DNA of 64,000 nucleotides from Lathyrus oleraceus. Its lineage: Eukaryota; Streptophyta; Magnoliopsida; Fabales; Fabaceae. The notes under the pieces were generated by a model. It ran no database searches. It was not told the DNA's origin and saw nothing but the letters and a program-made list of their open reading frames with translations. Shown in pieces: positions 50,375 to 63,024 of the stretch; position 1 is the stretch's first letter; every line of letters begins with the position of its first letter. The stretch spans positions 440,405,351 to 440,469,350 of the forward strand of contig NC_066580.1 in the NCBI RefSeq assembly GCF_024323335.1. Direction: 5' to 3'. Both the position numbers and the translations under genes were made by a program.

Positions 50375-51836
50375 ACTTCGTACTCAGCCACCCTCGTTGG
50401 TGCATTCAAACGTTATCCGGGAAACAAAAGCTCATTCACCTTAACCTCCCCATCAGACATCAGAATCCGTTCGGATTCAGGGTCAGGCCCCTCCCCCGGG
50501 ATCGGTTACTCTCAATCTTTCGATTAGAGCACCTCGAGATGTCCTCATCAGGGAACTCAAACTTCATCGGTTGATAATCCTCAATGGGTTGCGGAGTGAT
50601 GTAGTCAGACAATACACCCCTTGATTTCTTACAAATCAGTCAACATTATTTTGCACTCTCCCAACCCGTCCGGTCGATGCTGGATTCTCAAACCCATACT
50701 TGATCGAATCCGTCTCGGACATCCACAAAGTGGTACGAACCAGCATAAACTGTCTCAGTCGGCGAGCAGCCTATGCCAAAGTACAACAAGCTTTCTCGAA
50801 CAGTGAATGTATTGTTTCACCGTCGGTAAACTTTTTGCTAAGGTAAATTGCATGCTCTTTTCGACAAGACTCGTCATGCTGACCCAATACACCTCGTAGA
50901 CCCCTCGAAGGCCGTAAAGTACAGAATTGATAATTGCTCCTTCCACGGGAGGTATCAGAATCAGAGGTTCCTGCAACTTATTCTTTTATTTTTCAATGCC
51001 TCTTGGCAATCATTATTTCACCTGACCGTTTGATCTTTTTTTTTCAACAACTTGAATATAGGTTCACACGTGGCTGTTAGATGAGATGTGAACCATGACA
51101 GGTAGTTCAATCTTTCTAAGAAACCACGAACCTACTCTTTTTCCTTTTTCTCGGTTCAGGCGTTTCCCTTATTGTTCTTTTTTTTTTTTTTTTTAGCAGG
51201 ATCAACCTCGATTCCTCTCTTATAATGAACCCCCAGCATTTTATCGGACCGCACTCTGACAGTGCACTTATCTGAATTCAACCTCAGTTTGAATCATTTC
51301 AACTGGTCAAACGACCTGCCCCAGTCTGCCAGATGCCCCTCTCCTGTTTGGGACTTTGCTATCATGTCATAGCATTTGATTTCATGACGAATCATATCAT
51401 GAAACAAAGTCACCATGGCTCTCTGATACAGGCACTAGCGTTCTGCTTCTTTAGAGGACAGTCTCCTTTCCATGGTAGCTTGTGCACAACGATATTGGTA
51501 TCCGACCCTGGCATATCCTGACACGACCAGGTGACGGTATCCACATGCTCTTTCAACAGGCTACCATTCTGCTCTCGGCTTGCCTCTGAAACGGCCCCAA
51601 TTTTTCCCTTCCTGACCTCGGCGGTGCTTGGAGTAACAATCTCGCATCGCCCTCGAGCGGCTGAATCACCTTCTCCTCTTGTTTTGACAACCTGGTTAAT
51701 CCCAGCAGATCACAATCTTCTTCGCCTTATTCTTCGGCATGATAGCTCGGTTTGTCGAAGTCATATGAAGTGTAACCAAATTGTTATCAACGAGATCCGG
51801 AGAATTATTTTTGAATTCGGAACGAGATAGATCAAA
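50375..51836 (-). pseudogene. Ogre protease/RT/RNase H remnants
   Basis: Recognisable pieces in sense order: SLLKEHVDTVTWSCQDMPGS (start of RT, near 51555), ADWGR...FDQLK and FKLRLNSDKCTVRVRSDKML, then GIEVDPAK (RT palm/thumb, 51350-51200), FLERLNYLSWFTSHLTATC (connection, near 51110), LQEPLILIPPVEGAIINSVL (RNase H, near 50970) and EYEVCILGIE (Tat-type second RNase H). Many stops and at least three internal deletions separate them, and the YVDD-type active site is absent. A 16-20 nt poly(A) run on the minus strand (near 51179-51195) sits inside. Nothing here can be translated as a unit. Confidence 0.75.
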
Positions 51837-52087
51837 AAGGAAAAATGAAAACAAACATTGCCATTTTTATTTGTTTTTAAAACTGCAAAAATAAATGAAA
51901 AACAGGGAACACCGCTTTTTGACTGAAAAACATCCATTTATTGATGATGCAGAAAATGCAAATTATGAACATGAGGTGGCCCTTACAATGAACCATTACG
52001 TGTCGGGCAACACGTATGGCTTTCATGCAGATAAAAACTGAAAACAGAAATTATTACTCCTCAGGATGAGTGACAGTGATGATCTTT
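51837..52087 (-). other. Ogre intron-like segment between gag and pol
   Basis: It follows the gag stop. The minus strand reads GGGCCACCTCATGTTCATAA and ATCAATAAATGGATGTTTTT, phrases I associate with the intron that Ogre elements splice out before pol translation. Exact splice sites were not assigned. Confidence 0.5.
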
Positions 52088-53743
52088 TTAAGCCTTCCAG
52101 CTTCCTGGTACGCACGGATTTATCCAACCATCAAACTTGCAGTCGATGTCGTTCTCTTCACCCATCACACAGGCGTGATCCGAATCTTCAGCAATTGCAC
52201 TCACCATCGCCTGACCATGTGCCGACATGGGATTAGCATTGACATTCGGTGATGGTGCAAAATTAATAGCCTTGGAATCCACCAGGTCTTGGACTACGTG
52301 CTTAAAAGCTTTGCAGTCCTCTACACTGTGCCCGGGAGCACCCGAATGGAATTCACATTTGACATTTTCATCAAAATTGGCTGGCCTCTGATCAGGTCCC
52401 ATAGGTGCCAAAGTCCTCAACTGTACCAGCCCCATATCTTTCAACTTTTTCAATAGGAAAGAATATGTCACAGGCGGCCTGTCAAAATGCCGATCACTCA
52501 TCCTCCTCCTGACTGGATATCCTACCCTCTGAGACCTCTGCTGAAATGGCTGACGCTGTTGTTGCTGTTGTGCAGGCTGATTGTCAGCAGGAATAGTTAC
52601 CGCAGCGGTGTGCTGGAAGTAACGATCCCTACTGGGTCCTCTCTGAGCGTAGACCGCACTGGCATTACCCTCATTCTTGCGCTGACCGTTCCCGAATGGC
52701 TTCTTCGACCCTGACGACGAAGCATTACCTTGTATTTTCCCCATTTTCAGCCAACTTTCGATTCTCTCCCCTGCCACCACAATATCAGCAAAGTTGGTTA
52801 CCGGACAACCAACCATCCTTTCAGCAAAAACCCCTTGCAGGGTACCCATGAAGAGATCAGACATCTCTCTGTCCACTAGAGGAGGTTGCACTCTGGCAGC
52901 CAACTCCCTCCATCTTTGGGCATATTCTTTAAACCCCTCGTTATTTTTCTGAGACATACCCTGCAGCTGGGTACGACTCGGAGCCATGTCAGCATTGAAT
53001 TGGTACTGTTTAAAGAACGCATCTCCAAGATCTTGCCAACTCTTGATGTCAGCAGATTTCAGCTTGGTATACCATTCCAGGGATCCTCCGGACAGACTGT
53101 CCTGGAAGAAGTACATCCATAGCTTCTGATCTGTCGTGTATGCAGAGATCTTGCGGACGAAAGCTTGGAGATGGGTTTCCGGGCAGGAACTCCCATTGTA
53201 TTTGTCAAACGCGGGCGCTTTGAACTTTTGTGGGATCACAATCCCCTCGACCAGCCCCATGTTGGACATGTTGACAAATCCCGGAATGGCATAACTTTCC
53301 AGCACTTTAATCTTCTCAGCCAGCAGCTGGATCTCCTTGTTCTGAGGCGGGACCCCATATTGACCCAAGGGCTCATTATGCATGGAAAACTGATCTGCTT
53401 CCCTATCTTCCTCTCTGTCCTCATCAAACCCGTAGAATGGAGGCAACAGACCGTCCTTCATATTCTGCCCCAGACCGGGCCCAGGTTGACCACCAGCACC
53501 AAAACCAGCAGCATTGTTGTTCACCATACCCACGGTTGCTCTTTTTTCACCGTCTCTGGATCCACCCAGCCCCTGATTGGAGACACCATCCAGATTAACA
53601 ACACTGTTAGCAGCAGAAGCCCGCTCGAGCTTCTCGACCTTATCAGCCAGAGCTTTCTGACCAACTGCAAAACCCTGCATGATGTTGATCAGCTCAGTCA
53701 TTTTGTCTTTCAGCTCGAGAATATCTGCACTGGGAAGCTCCAT
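52088..53743 (-). CDS. Ogre/Tat-type Gag protein
   Basis: Capsid protein of the retrotransposon particle. The open frame extends upstream to 53917, but the first 58 codons are leader-like; MELPSADILELKDKMTELIN at 53743 is the more natural start because a coiled-coil N-terminus follows. The length from there is 551 residues. The central retrotransposon gag domain runs from YNGSSCPETHLQAFVRKISA through WQDLGDAFFKQYQFN to GERIESWLKMG. A Gln-rich segment precedes a basic stretch, then a modified zinc-binding motif CEFHSGAPGHSVEDC. It ends VPGSWKA at a stop next to the intron-like stretch. No frameshift or stop lies inside the domain, so this is the one Ogre protein that could still be made. Confidence 0.82.
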   Translation of the reverse strand: MELPSADILELKDKMTELINIMQGFAVGQKALADKVEKLERASAANSVVNLDGVSNQGLGGSRDGEKRATVGMVNNNAAGFGAGGQPGPGLGQNMKDGLLPPFYGFDEDREEDREADQFSMHNEPLGQYGVPPQNKEIQLLAEKIKVLESYAIPGFVNMSNMGLVEGIVIPQKFKAPAFDKYNGSSCPETHLQAFVRKISAYTTDQKLWMYFFQDSLSGGSLEWYTKLKSADIKSWQDLGDAFFKQYQFNADMAPSRTQLQGMSQKNNEGFKEYAQRWRELAARVQPPLVDREMSDLFMGTLQGVFAERMVGCPVTNFADIVVAGERIESWLKMGKIQGNASSSGSKKPFGNGQRKNEGNASAVYAQRGPSRDRYFQHTAAVTIPADNQPAQQQQQRQPFQQRSQRVGYPVRRRMSDRHFDRPPVTYSFLLKKLKDMGLVQLRTLAPMGPDQRPANFDENVKCEFHSGAPGHSVEDCKAFKHVVQDLVDSKAINFAPSPNVNANPMSAHGQAMVSAIAEDSDHACVMGEENDIDCKFDGWINPCVPGSWKA

Positions 53744-53917
53744 GAGTCTGGGAGTATTGCGTCTGGTATAATATCTGTGAGGGCGTGTTGAGTGCAAAGG
53801 TACAGTTCTACGAGCACGAGCAATGATTCCTGAAACAATCAAGCACGTTAGCAACAGGTACTTGCAAAACAAAACACAAGTTATTATGATCAATGCATGA
53901 ATGCAGTGTCTATCCAT

Positions 53918-54880
53918 ATGAAGGACACTTTGTCTCTCGATCCTGGCATCATTGAGACAAACAATAATCCGGCATCAATATTCTGACATCCATATTCTGA
54001 AATTCAAGATGTCTCTCAACCAGATTCTCAATCAATAATGCTCCCCATATGGCTAGACATAGGTTCGATGCAGATGAATGCAAAATGAGAATGATGCAGA
54101 TGTATGCAATGCACTGGGCCATCCTCCAAGTCATCTGATCATCTGTTGCTCTGAACTACAGCCCGGATCTCTGGACTGATCACAACCATCTGAAGGAAAA
54201 CGTAACCACAAATCCATCTCAAGGGTTCCGAAATAAACGGAAGACAGATACATCATCATCATCATATAATCTCTGAGCAGATACTCACAACCATATGAAT
54301 CGGCCCGGGGAATCCTGAAATAAACGGATCCCCACTGATAAACAACTCGGCCCGGGGAATCCTGAAATAAACGGATCCCCACTGATAAATACCACAGACA
54401 GCACTCCGGCGTCACGACAATAAATGGCCATAAATCCGACTGATAAATATGACTCTGATCCACGGAAATGATCGGTCACCAGAGTCAACAGTTCAGATGA
54501 AGTAACTCAACCAAAGTGGAATACCCACAGAGGCAAGCACTATCAAATGAACCTCGTCCGGCTTGTGGTACATCACGCCGTCAGGTACATATTGACCTAA
54601 CATGAAGGAGGCGACATGAGACCACACTAATCCTAGGTGTATACTCGGGTCTGGGTTTTAGCCCCACTCAGAACACCCACCCCAACACAGAGGAACCACC
54701 TGCACAGAGGACGGCAACATGATAGTATGATGCATGCAAATATTTATGCAAATATAGAGGGTTAGAATAATAAATGCAATAAATAATACAACACAAGCAA
54801 CCTAAACTAATCCTAGAACGCTAGGAGAGACTCGCTTAGGGAAGATGGACCAGCACAGGTCAACATCTTAATCAGCTAAG
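53918..54880 (-). other. Ogre leader between PBS and gag
   Basis: About 0.96 kb with no convincing ORF. Autonomous Ogre elements carry an extra ORF1 upstream of gag; I do not see it here. A 47-bp direct repeat lies at 54301-54391. Confidence 0.6.
54301..54391 (-). repeat. 47-bp direct repeat with stem-loop potential in Ogre leader
   Basis: CGGCCCGGGG starts at 54301 and 54348; each copy contains GGGGAATCC and GGATCCCC separated by about 10 bases, able to pair as a hairpin with a one-base bulge. A weaker third copy may follow near 54410. Confidence 0.75.
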
Positions 54881-54898
54881 TCCCCAGCAGAGTCGCCA
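54881..54898 (-). other. Ogre primer-binding site (tRNA-Arg type)
   Basis: The minus strand reads TGGCGACTCTGCTGGGGA, two bases after the 5' LTR end. This is the PBS described for Ogre elements. Confidence 0.9.
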
Positions 54899-55195
54899 GC
54901 TGTCACATCCGCGAAAAAACAACCGGCGGGACTCAAACAAAAACACAACACAGAGTCGCCACTGCGCGTTATTTATCCCAAGATAGGGAAAGGAAACGCT
55001 CAGAGAAACCTGGAAAGGAAATGGTCTTGCGACCAAAGAGAAAGGGTAAGGGAGTCGGTTACGCGAGGGGAAGGTATTAGCACCCCTCACGTCCGTCGTA
55101 CTCGACGGGATCCACGTTCTAAGAAAAGAAAAGGTTGCTAAAACATCATACACACACACAAGGAACGCAGGTGGGGTTAAGGGGGAGAGAGCTCG

Positions 55196-55263
55196 ATAGG
55201 ACATCGCATCCAATGCCTACATATCTCGTCTGGAACGAGAATCAGAGCCGCTGTAGTTCGGCT
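55196..55263 (-). other. Multi-hairpin module, copy 1 (Ogre 5' LTR)
   Basis: Same structure as at 42008, except that H1 has one broken pair (TCCAAT instead of TCCTAT). It ends about 360 nt from the LTR end adjoining the PBS. Confidence 0.62.
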
Positions 55264-55478
55264 TACGCACGCCAAACAACACAAAACACACAAACAGATG
55301 GCAAACATGGAGCCCGACAACCACTTGATGGAATTACATCGGCATCCGAACCAAAACACACTCATAAGGGCAAACGTGGAGCCCGACAGCCAATCACTGG
55401 ACTTACGTCGGCATCCGAACCAAAACACACAATCAGATAACAAACAAACACACACAAAAGAAAAAAAAAGTGCCCGGA

Positions 55479-55555
55479 GAGGTCTCGCACGACCTCCTGC
55501 CTACATACCTCGTCTGGAACGAGGATCAGGGCGATGTAGTTCCCCCTCAAGGGAA
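55479..55555 (-). other. Multi-hairpin module, copy 2 (Ogre 5' LTR)
   Basis: Identical stems to those at 42291-42367. Confidence 0.66.
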
Positions 55556-58500
55556 AGAAAAACTAGCCAGAAACCAAGGGAAGACACACTACCAGGGAGC
55601 TGGACTCGAGCCTAGTGTTGTCATGCATCGTTACCCTACGTTCAGGTTTCTACCTACTTGCACAATTGCAAGCTACTCCTATCCAGGAAGAAAGCAAGCA
55701 TACAAGCATACAGGCATCATACAAGCATTTCAAACAACCATGTCAACCAAATATTCACAAAGCACACACTATAACCAATCAAGTGGGCTCAAACAATGGG
55801 TTTGACTGCCGAAGCAAGTCGTCTGTACATGGGTATTATTCGCTCTTAACCTTGCCATTACGAGGCTAAGGTGAAGCAGGTGAAAAGGTGAAGTGAGGAT
55901 GAGACCTCACAGCTCTTATCCCTGGCCGGGGAGAGCTTCTGACAAAGGAGCGTGGGTCCAGAATGGAGGGACCCTTCTACGCTCAAAGACTCTGACTCGA
56001 TTGTGCAACAGCACGAGATCTTGGGTTTGTGCCCCAATGCATCGACACACAGCCGTGTGAGCAGAGGGACGACTCACAGAGTAGTGGGGGATAGATTGCA
56101 TATCCCTTGGCTTCCACCAATTGCCTCATAGAGGACTTCACCTGCTTAGGCACAAATGTAAACAATCACAAACATCGCCTCTTAAGGAGGACTTCAGACA
56201 TTTTGCCCGGCCAAATAACAGGCCGGGTCTCCAGACTACATGAAGAATAGAAGTCCTACCTCAAGTGGTTTAAAAACCAAGCAGCAGCAAGCAAGTTCTT
56301 AGAAGAACTGTAAGCAACTAAATGTACCTGAAAACAATCAAGTATCATCAGTACTCAGACAGACAACAATAAACAGCAAATGTTAATCAGTCAGACTATA
56401 CAGACAACACAAGCACATAAATGCAAGCTACAAGCTCAAGCTCAAGCTTCACAACCTACAAAACAAAGTTATGTTAGTCCTCAACATCAAACACATCCAA
56501 TTTAATCAACTTGGCTCAATCCCTTTATGCATTATGCATTTCATCCTGAAAAATCAAGCAAATGTGAGAAACTGGACCACTAGGCCAAGCCTAGGGTCCA
56601 AAAGGGAGAAAAATTCTAAACAGCAAGCAATTCTCAACCAAACTCAAATTAACACAAATAGAAAGCCAAGGCAATTGATCCCATGTTTATACCATTCACC
56701 AATATTATTTCATGACCAAAACAAGTCGAACTAGGTCAAACATAACACCAAACATCCAAACAGAATGACTTCAACCAAATCCATATCAAAACAATTCCAA
56801 AAATCCTCAAATAATTTACACCTAAACAGGACATATTCAAGGTACAGCATGTCAATTTTCAGCTTAATTGGACAAAAGGAACTATGTCAATGAAAATCAA
56901 GAAAAACAGACACAAATATTCAAGCCAAACCATATCATCAACACATGCATTTACTTCAAAAATTCATAAATCAATGAAAACAATAAAGAAATGAATGGGA
57001 CCAAAAGCATCATATCCTATCATGTGTCTATAACCAGCATACCAAATTTCATCATCATCCAATACCATATGAGGATTTCACAAAGATAATGCCAACATGT
57101 ATCACATGGACTTGCACATTTGACCAACAGAGATGAAAAATACCAATCAAATTGAAAATGCCACATAAAAATCCAGAAAAATGTACATAGCATCTCAACA
57201 TATCAATGATCCATCATACAAAATTTCAATCCATTCTAACAAGCATAGGCTAGGCAAATAATTTCATGAAGTTGCCCTAGTTAGGTGTGACACAAATTGT
57301 CACACCTAAGTTCAAAAATTCACATCTCACACCACAGGTATCAAAAATTCACAAACTTTATATGTAAATCACCAGCAACATGTCTACAATCACCACAAAA
57401 AATTTCAGACATTTCTTTTAAGGCATGAGAATTTCACATCAAAAATGGCAAAATGTGTCAAAATTGCATACAAGTCAAACATTCATAGACCAAACCAATT
57501 TTCCACCAAGCACAATTTCTAAAAATATGCTCATAAAATTCTACAGGGAAAATGGAAGCTACCAAAAAAAACCACATATTTTTCTGATCATTAAAACATT
57601 TTTTATGAATTTTTTAAGATTTGTAATGATTTTTAAATAATTATTTGGAATTATTATTAATTAATTAAATGAGTTCAGTGGCATTTTTGTAAATCCATGG
57701 CCAGGCGCGGTAAACCTCCAATTTGAAAATTCAAACGAGAAAACGGATCAAACACTCAAAAATTTCAGAAAATCTCTCTCTTCCTCACGCGTTTCCAGAA
57801 ATCTCAAAAACTCAAGAACATCAAAGTTCAACCAAAATCAACAAATGGATACTCGTTGGAACGGTCTAAGTGTCAGGAATCCAAATATGCAAACGATTTC
57901 AACTAATTCTTCCTAAATTTTCTGGATCGAGCATTTTAGGTTTTGGTGATATAACTTTGAATCAACCTAACTCGAGCTACAGTCCACTATTTCCAAAACT
58001 AATTACATCACGATGCTCTACATCAAACAAACTATAAAACGCACATAATCATTCACCAATCCATGAGATTCGATTTCTAACCTTGATTCGAAGGCAGTGT
58101 TGAAATTGGAGCTTTCAAGGTGTTTTGATGCGAAACAGATGGAGAACAAGCTTCAAGAAGTTGACTGGAATGCTCAGGATCAATTGCAATGGCTTCTAGA
58201 AGAAGAAATCTTGATTCACCATTGATGGACCTTGCATGGACAGTCGCGAATGGATGCTCCTTTCAATCCAATGTTCCAAAACAGTTGCAGATGATGATGA
58301 GTGGAAGTTGCAGCAAGAAGAATTTCGCAAATTGATCAAGAATTGAGAGAGTTTTGATCAATTGAAGTTCTATATGGATCTTGAGAATTTGGGAGAATTT
58401 GAAGAATTTGAGATTGATTTTGGGGAATTGTGAAATCTGTTATGAATTAGTTAGAATTAGGATTATATATCTCCTCTTAATCCATGCTTAATCACTCTAA

Positions 58501-60321
58501 TTAGCAAAATACAAAGTGATTAGCAAATGTGTCATTTTCAAGCCAAGGGCAAAATAGTAACTTCACATGCCAGCCAATGCCAGCTCATTGACAGCTCACA
58601 CAAACCCTAAACACCTGTCATGAGCTGTTGCCACTTGTTTCATGTTCATTGGATGAGTATTTTGCATTTTCCACATGTGATGGCACTTTGTTCATTTTTC
58701 CAAGTTCATTTCAAAAGCCAATTCTCAAACCACAAGGCCTTGGCATGTTATGAGCATTCCAACAATTTCCAAATGTCATTTGTGAAGTGTTGCAAAAATC
58801 CCCATTCCAAAATTCTCATTATTTCTCAAGTTGGACAATTTTGCCCCTGGACTTTTAACTGTACAGTTGAAATTTGACTTTTTGCATTGACCATTTTTGA
58901 TGAAATCCAATTATGCACCATGAAAGTACATGTTAAATGGAGTTTGTGCATAAAAAGATCACTCAATTTGGACACTCCATGTGGAAGTTATGCCCCTCTG
59001 ATTATGGGTCATTTTTGAAATTGAATGGACCATAACTTGCCAACCATACATGGGATTTTCAAGTTCTTGGACTTTTTGGAAAGGTGAGAACAAGATATTC
59101 AACTTTCATGTTGAACAAATTTTCATTTGAAGCTTCCTTGGACACGTAATTTTGAAGTCAAAAACTTTCCATTTTTGGAAACCTCCATTACAAGTCACTT
59201 TCTATTTTTGGCAGTTTTTGTTCTGACTTGATTTTCTTCATTCTTAAGCTTTGAGATGTCAAATAACACTTGTTCCAACATGAATGAAGTGTATCCAACT
59301 CATTTTCACCTCCAAATCCATCAAATCATGCACAGTTGACCACAGTTGACTTTTTCAACTGATAGATGAATCTGGCAATGCACTGATCAATCTGAGCCCC
59401 AATCTTCTGATGAAATGGCTCAAGGGTGAAACCCTAGCCTCAATAAGCTCCATACAACCATGGGATGATCCTCATATACATCATAGACCCCATCTCCTGA
59501 TCATGCCCTGATTGGCCCAATGCAACTGATTAGGGTTGACCAGTGGTCAAAACCCTAATCTCAAGGAATCCTGCTTCAACACTTGATGAAATCAAACCAT
59601 GATGATGATGATGTATCATTTCAAACAAGATGAAGACCAATCTCCTTTGAGAATCATGAAACCCTAATTTGGACCTCCACATCCTCAGATGATTAATGAC
59701 CAGTCCAATGAAACCCTAGCTGGCACTTTGCCTTCCTCATCTTCTGATCAAGACTTGGGAGAATGACTTGCACAATGTAACCACATGATATGCAACCTGC
59801 AATTCCTAATGACCTAAACATGATATGCAATATATTATGCTAGTCCCAAGAGAGGAGGGCAAATTTTGAGGTGTTACACACGAGAATAGAGGGAGATACA
59901 TTTTTCTAAGCAACAGGGGCTCACAAGACAAACACCACTTCAAGGAATGATTGTAGTACTGTAGTACAAAGAATAGTATCACTTGCTGGGGAAACAAATA
60001 GTTCGAGATCAAAGGAGAATAGTATTTTGGATCCAAGAAGGAGATAGACTCTGAATCAAAGAGCAAAGTAGGCATTTACCAATACGTGGGCTAGTAAGAC
60101 CGCCACTATAAGGTAAAGCCAAAAAAGAAAGAATGAATTAAGGGTTTGGGCATAGCCCCCCAAACAACTCTCGACTGAGGGGATGGATTGTCGTTAAGAC
60201 ATCCCTAAAGGATAGAAGTGGAGTCCAAGGAGAAATATGATTGATCTAAAAAAGATGGTATAGATTGAATGAATGAAGAATGATTGATTGATAAATAGGG
60301 TAGCAATAGATAAGGTAGCTC

Positions 60322-60409
60322 GCGAAGAATCTGAATTCTCCTGCCTACGTATCCTTATAGTGCAATATGAAAATCAGAGCTTTTGTAGTTCAGCCCTACT
60401 AGGGCTGAA
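60322..60409 (-). other. Multi-hairpin module, copy 3 (split LTR B)
   Basis: H1 is AGAAT/ATTCT. H2 is TCCTTAT with a damaged partner. H3 is TTCAGCCC/GGGCTGAA (60389-60396 with 60402-60409), which differs from the H3 at 27131 by a compensated pair. Confidence 0.58.
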
Positions 60410-61499
60410 AGCAATAGGATTGGAGGCAAAACAATGATGATTGATTAGAATTAAAGTAAATAGAAATGAAGAGAATGATGAATGGAGTAAGAGAATGGAG
60501 TGATAAGAGACTTGGCATTCGATTAATAAGAATCACCCTAAAGTCCATGAATAAGGGCGAACACTTTGAATATTTAGGGCATACGCCCCATACGCAAAGT
60601 CGCTCTAGACTAGGATAGGAGAGGCTTCGTCTCGTCATTCCTTATTACTTAAGGCTTGTAGCGTATGATACTTCTCTTAACTGACAATTTGCTGGTGAAG
60701 AATCCTCATTGTTGATCCTTGTGTTGATGTTGCTCTTGTACGAATAAGACTTATTATTTTAATCGGTATGTATTACACTAAAGTCTCTGAATAAGGGAGA
60801 ACACTTAGAATATTTGGGGCATACTCCCCATACGCAAAGTCGCTATAGACGAGGATAGGAGAGACTCCATCTCATCATTCCTTATTACTTAAGGTTCGTT
60901 CCATACAAATCGAATCGTGTTTACCAAGTGTTGACCTTTGATTTATCTTGTATAATCCGCTGCTTGGTGTGACTGAGGATGCCTTGATTGAAGATCTTGA
61001 CTTGATGCTTCGAGCTCCACAACTTAGAAGAAAAGTCTTATTAAGTGACCAAGGGTCTTTTGGCCACTCAAATTAGATTGTGGGATTATACAAATTCAAA
61101 AGATTTAATTAATCAAAATTGCTTTTGATCAATTTAATCATGGGCTTATTTTGATTTGAAGAAACTAGGTTAACCCATAATCTAATGTTCAACGTCAAAT
61201 TAGACTATCCCAAGAGATCATATCATGGTTAGTCAAAGAAATTCGACTAAAAGTCTATGTTAAAATTCCTAAGGGAAGATGTTAATGTGGATACTTTGGA
61301 TTAAAATTCTAAGTTAAATTCTAATCCTAAAGGAGCATGTGATTATATGAGTGAAAATGTCCAAAATTACCCCTAAAGGGTAAAATGGTCTTTTGACAAT
61401 TTAATAGTTATTGAATCAAGAAATCTAATTATGAAAATTCTAGTTGAACTCCTAATTGATCTAATTAGCCTAAATTCTATCAATCCAAGTTATCTAATT

Positions 61500-63024
61500 A
61501 ACAAAACAAATATCAAACAAAAACAAATAAAATAGGAGGGCCTTTACAAAACAGAGGGTGAAGGCCTGGTTTGGATGTGCAGGAAAAAGGAGAGCAAAAC
61601 AGGGTCCAAATGTATGGGCTTCAGTTGCCAAAGCCCAATGCTGAACAAGTTCTTTTCAGCCAGGGGGTGCAGTAGAAAAATTGGGGTGAGGGTACTGCAT
61701 TGGGCTTTGAATATGACAAACCCAAACAGAAATAAGCCCAAAGAGTGGGAGTTGGCTTGGAAAAAACCAGCAAAAACTTGAATATGCATGCGCGCTCCTT
61801 TCCATGGCAGCTCAGACCGCCGCGCCGGAGCTCTACCGCGAGCCACCGCATCGGAAATCGCTTTCGGCGGCGGTGGCTACAGGAAATGGACATCGGAACC
61901 GCCTCCACCTTCGTCTCTACCTCCTGAATAAGGATTTACTCTCCAAATTCTCCAATTCCTGGCCTAAATCCAAAACTGAGACCAAATTCTTAAGAATCCC
62001 TAAAAACTCAGATCTAAAATACTCCTCCATGAGCAAGTTTTAGAGTTCTTCATGATGGGGGTTTGTAACAGCATGATGCAAGGTTCAGTATAGTAACCAA
62101 AATGCAATGAAATGATGAAAAATGGACCTACCTCCGAAGCTGAGACTTGATTCGGCGAGTGTTGATCAGAGAAGATGAAGACGGAAAATCACTTGTACAA
62201 ACAAGTAAGATATCACTTTTTACTTCCTTTCGATTAGCTTGTTTTCCAATTCTTCTTCTTCAAAAATATTGTAGTATGATGAGGTTAAGCTCACTCTTCT
62301 CTAAGCTTCAATGGAGTTTTGGAAATAGAGCTTTGAGTGTGAGAGGGAGAGGATTCAGAAATGATGGCAGAGAATTAAAGGTGATGATTGCAAAAAGTAT
62401 AGATTGTGTAAAGTGTAGATCTTCAAATGATGGTGCATATGAGAATTTATAGTGATTAGGATTGAGACTAATGTGGCTTGGAGTTAGTTATTGACAGGTT
62501 TGGAGTTTTCTTAGGAGTTAGTTGGGATGAAATCAGTGAGTCTAGGTAGTTAACTCACTAAGTTGGAAGTTAGTTAATTGGTTAACTTAATGGAATATGT
62601 TCAAATGATTGCTTATGACTGGCTAATGTAGGTCAAATCTTGGATGAAATTAGGCTTTGATGTTGGCTAAGGACATGCTATTTATTTGACTTAGGTGTGG
62701 AGTACCTTGCAGTTGTAGGTTACCAGTGGTTATGTTGTGCAAACTGTGATTTTGGCTTTGGTTGTGTTTGTGCAGGTCCAAGAGTTTGTGAATTTTGTTT
62801 CACTTGTTTTGCTGCAGATTTACTGTGTTCACAATGTATGTGGTTGAAGCTTGATGAGGTACCGAACTTTTCATTTGAAGTTTCGTCGAGTGCTCATGAT
62901 TTTTTCTGGTATTTGTGCAGGTGTGCATTCGTCAAGCCTTGGCTAACTTTGATGATGGGAGGTCGTGCTTCAATCCAAAAGTTCAATTCTAAACAGCAGT
63001 ACAAAAATCCTGCAAAACAAGCTA
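61500..63024. other. Distal part of split family-B LTR; no gene assigned
   Basis: A GC-richer block at about 61800-61960 has short frames on both strands (for example 61804-62043) without recognisable domains. It occupies roughly the place of a similar GC-richer block in solo LTR B (29050-29460), so I treat it as LTR sequence. Confidence 0.4.

Larger units (their letters stand above)
41713..59878 (-). mobile_element. Ogre-type Ty3/gypsy element (family A), pol-deleted
   Basis: In element sense: 5' LTR 59878-54901, PBS 54898-54881 (TGGCGACTCTGCTGGGGA, the Ogre tRNA-Arg type), leader, gag, intron-like stretch, heavily deleted protease/RT/RNase H, integrase C-terminus, a long repeat-rich 3' region, PPT, 3' LTR 46689-41713. 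TSD CACGA (41708-41712 and 59879-59883). At 18166 bp it is several kb shorter than a full Ogre; the loss is in pol. No upstream ORF1 is visible between PBS and gag. LTR divergence is about 0.4% by hand count, so insertion was recent and must have used proteins from another copy, or the deletions came later. Confidence 0.92.
54901..59878 (-). repeat. Ogre 5' LTR
   Basis: 4978 bp. Its plus-strand left end reads TGTCACATCC rather than TGTCGCATCC, one of about 19 differences from the 3' LTR. Confidence 0.93.

Noticed and set aside
53165..53791. Plus-strand 208-codon frame
   Set aside because: It lies antisense to the Ogre gag gene and is a shadow of it.
61804..62043. Possible host gene in the GC-richer part of the split LTR B
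   Set aside because: Short frames occur on both strands with no domain, at the matching place of the solo LTR.
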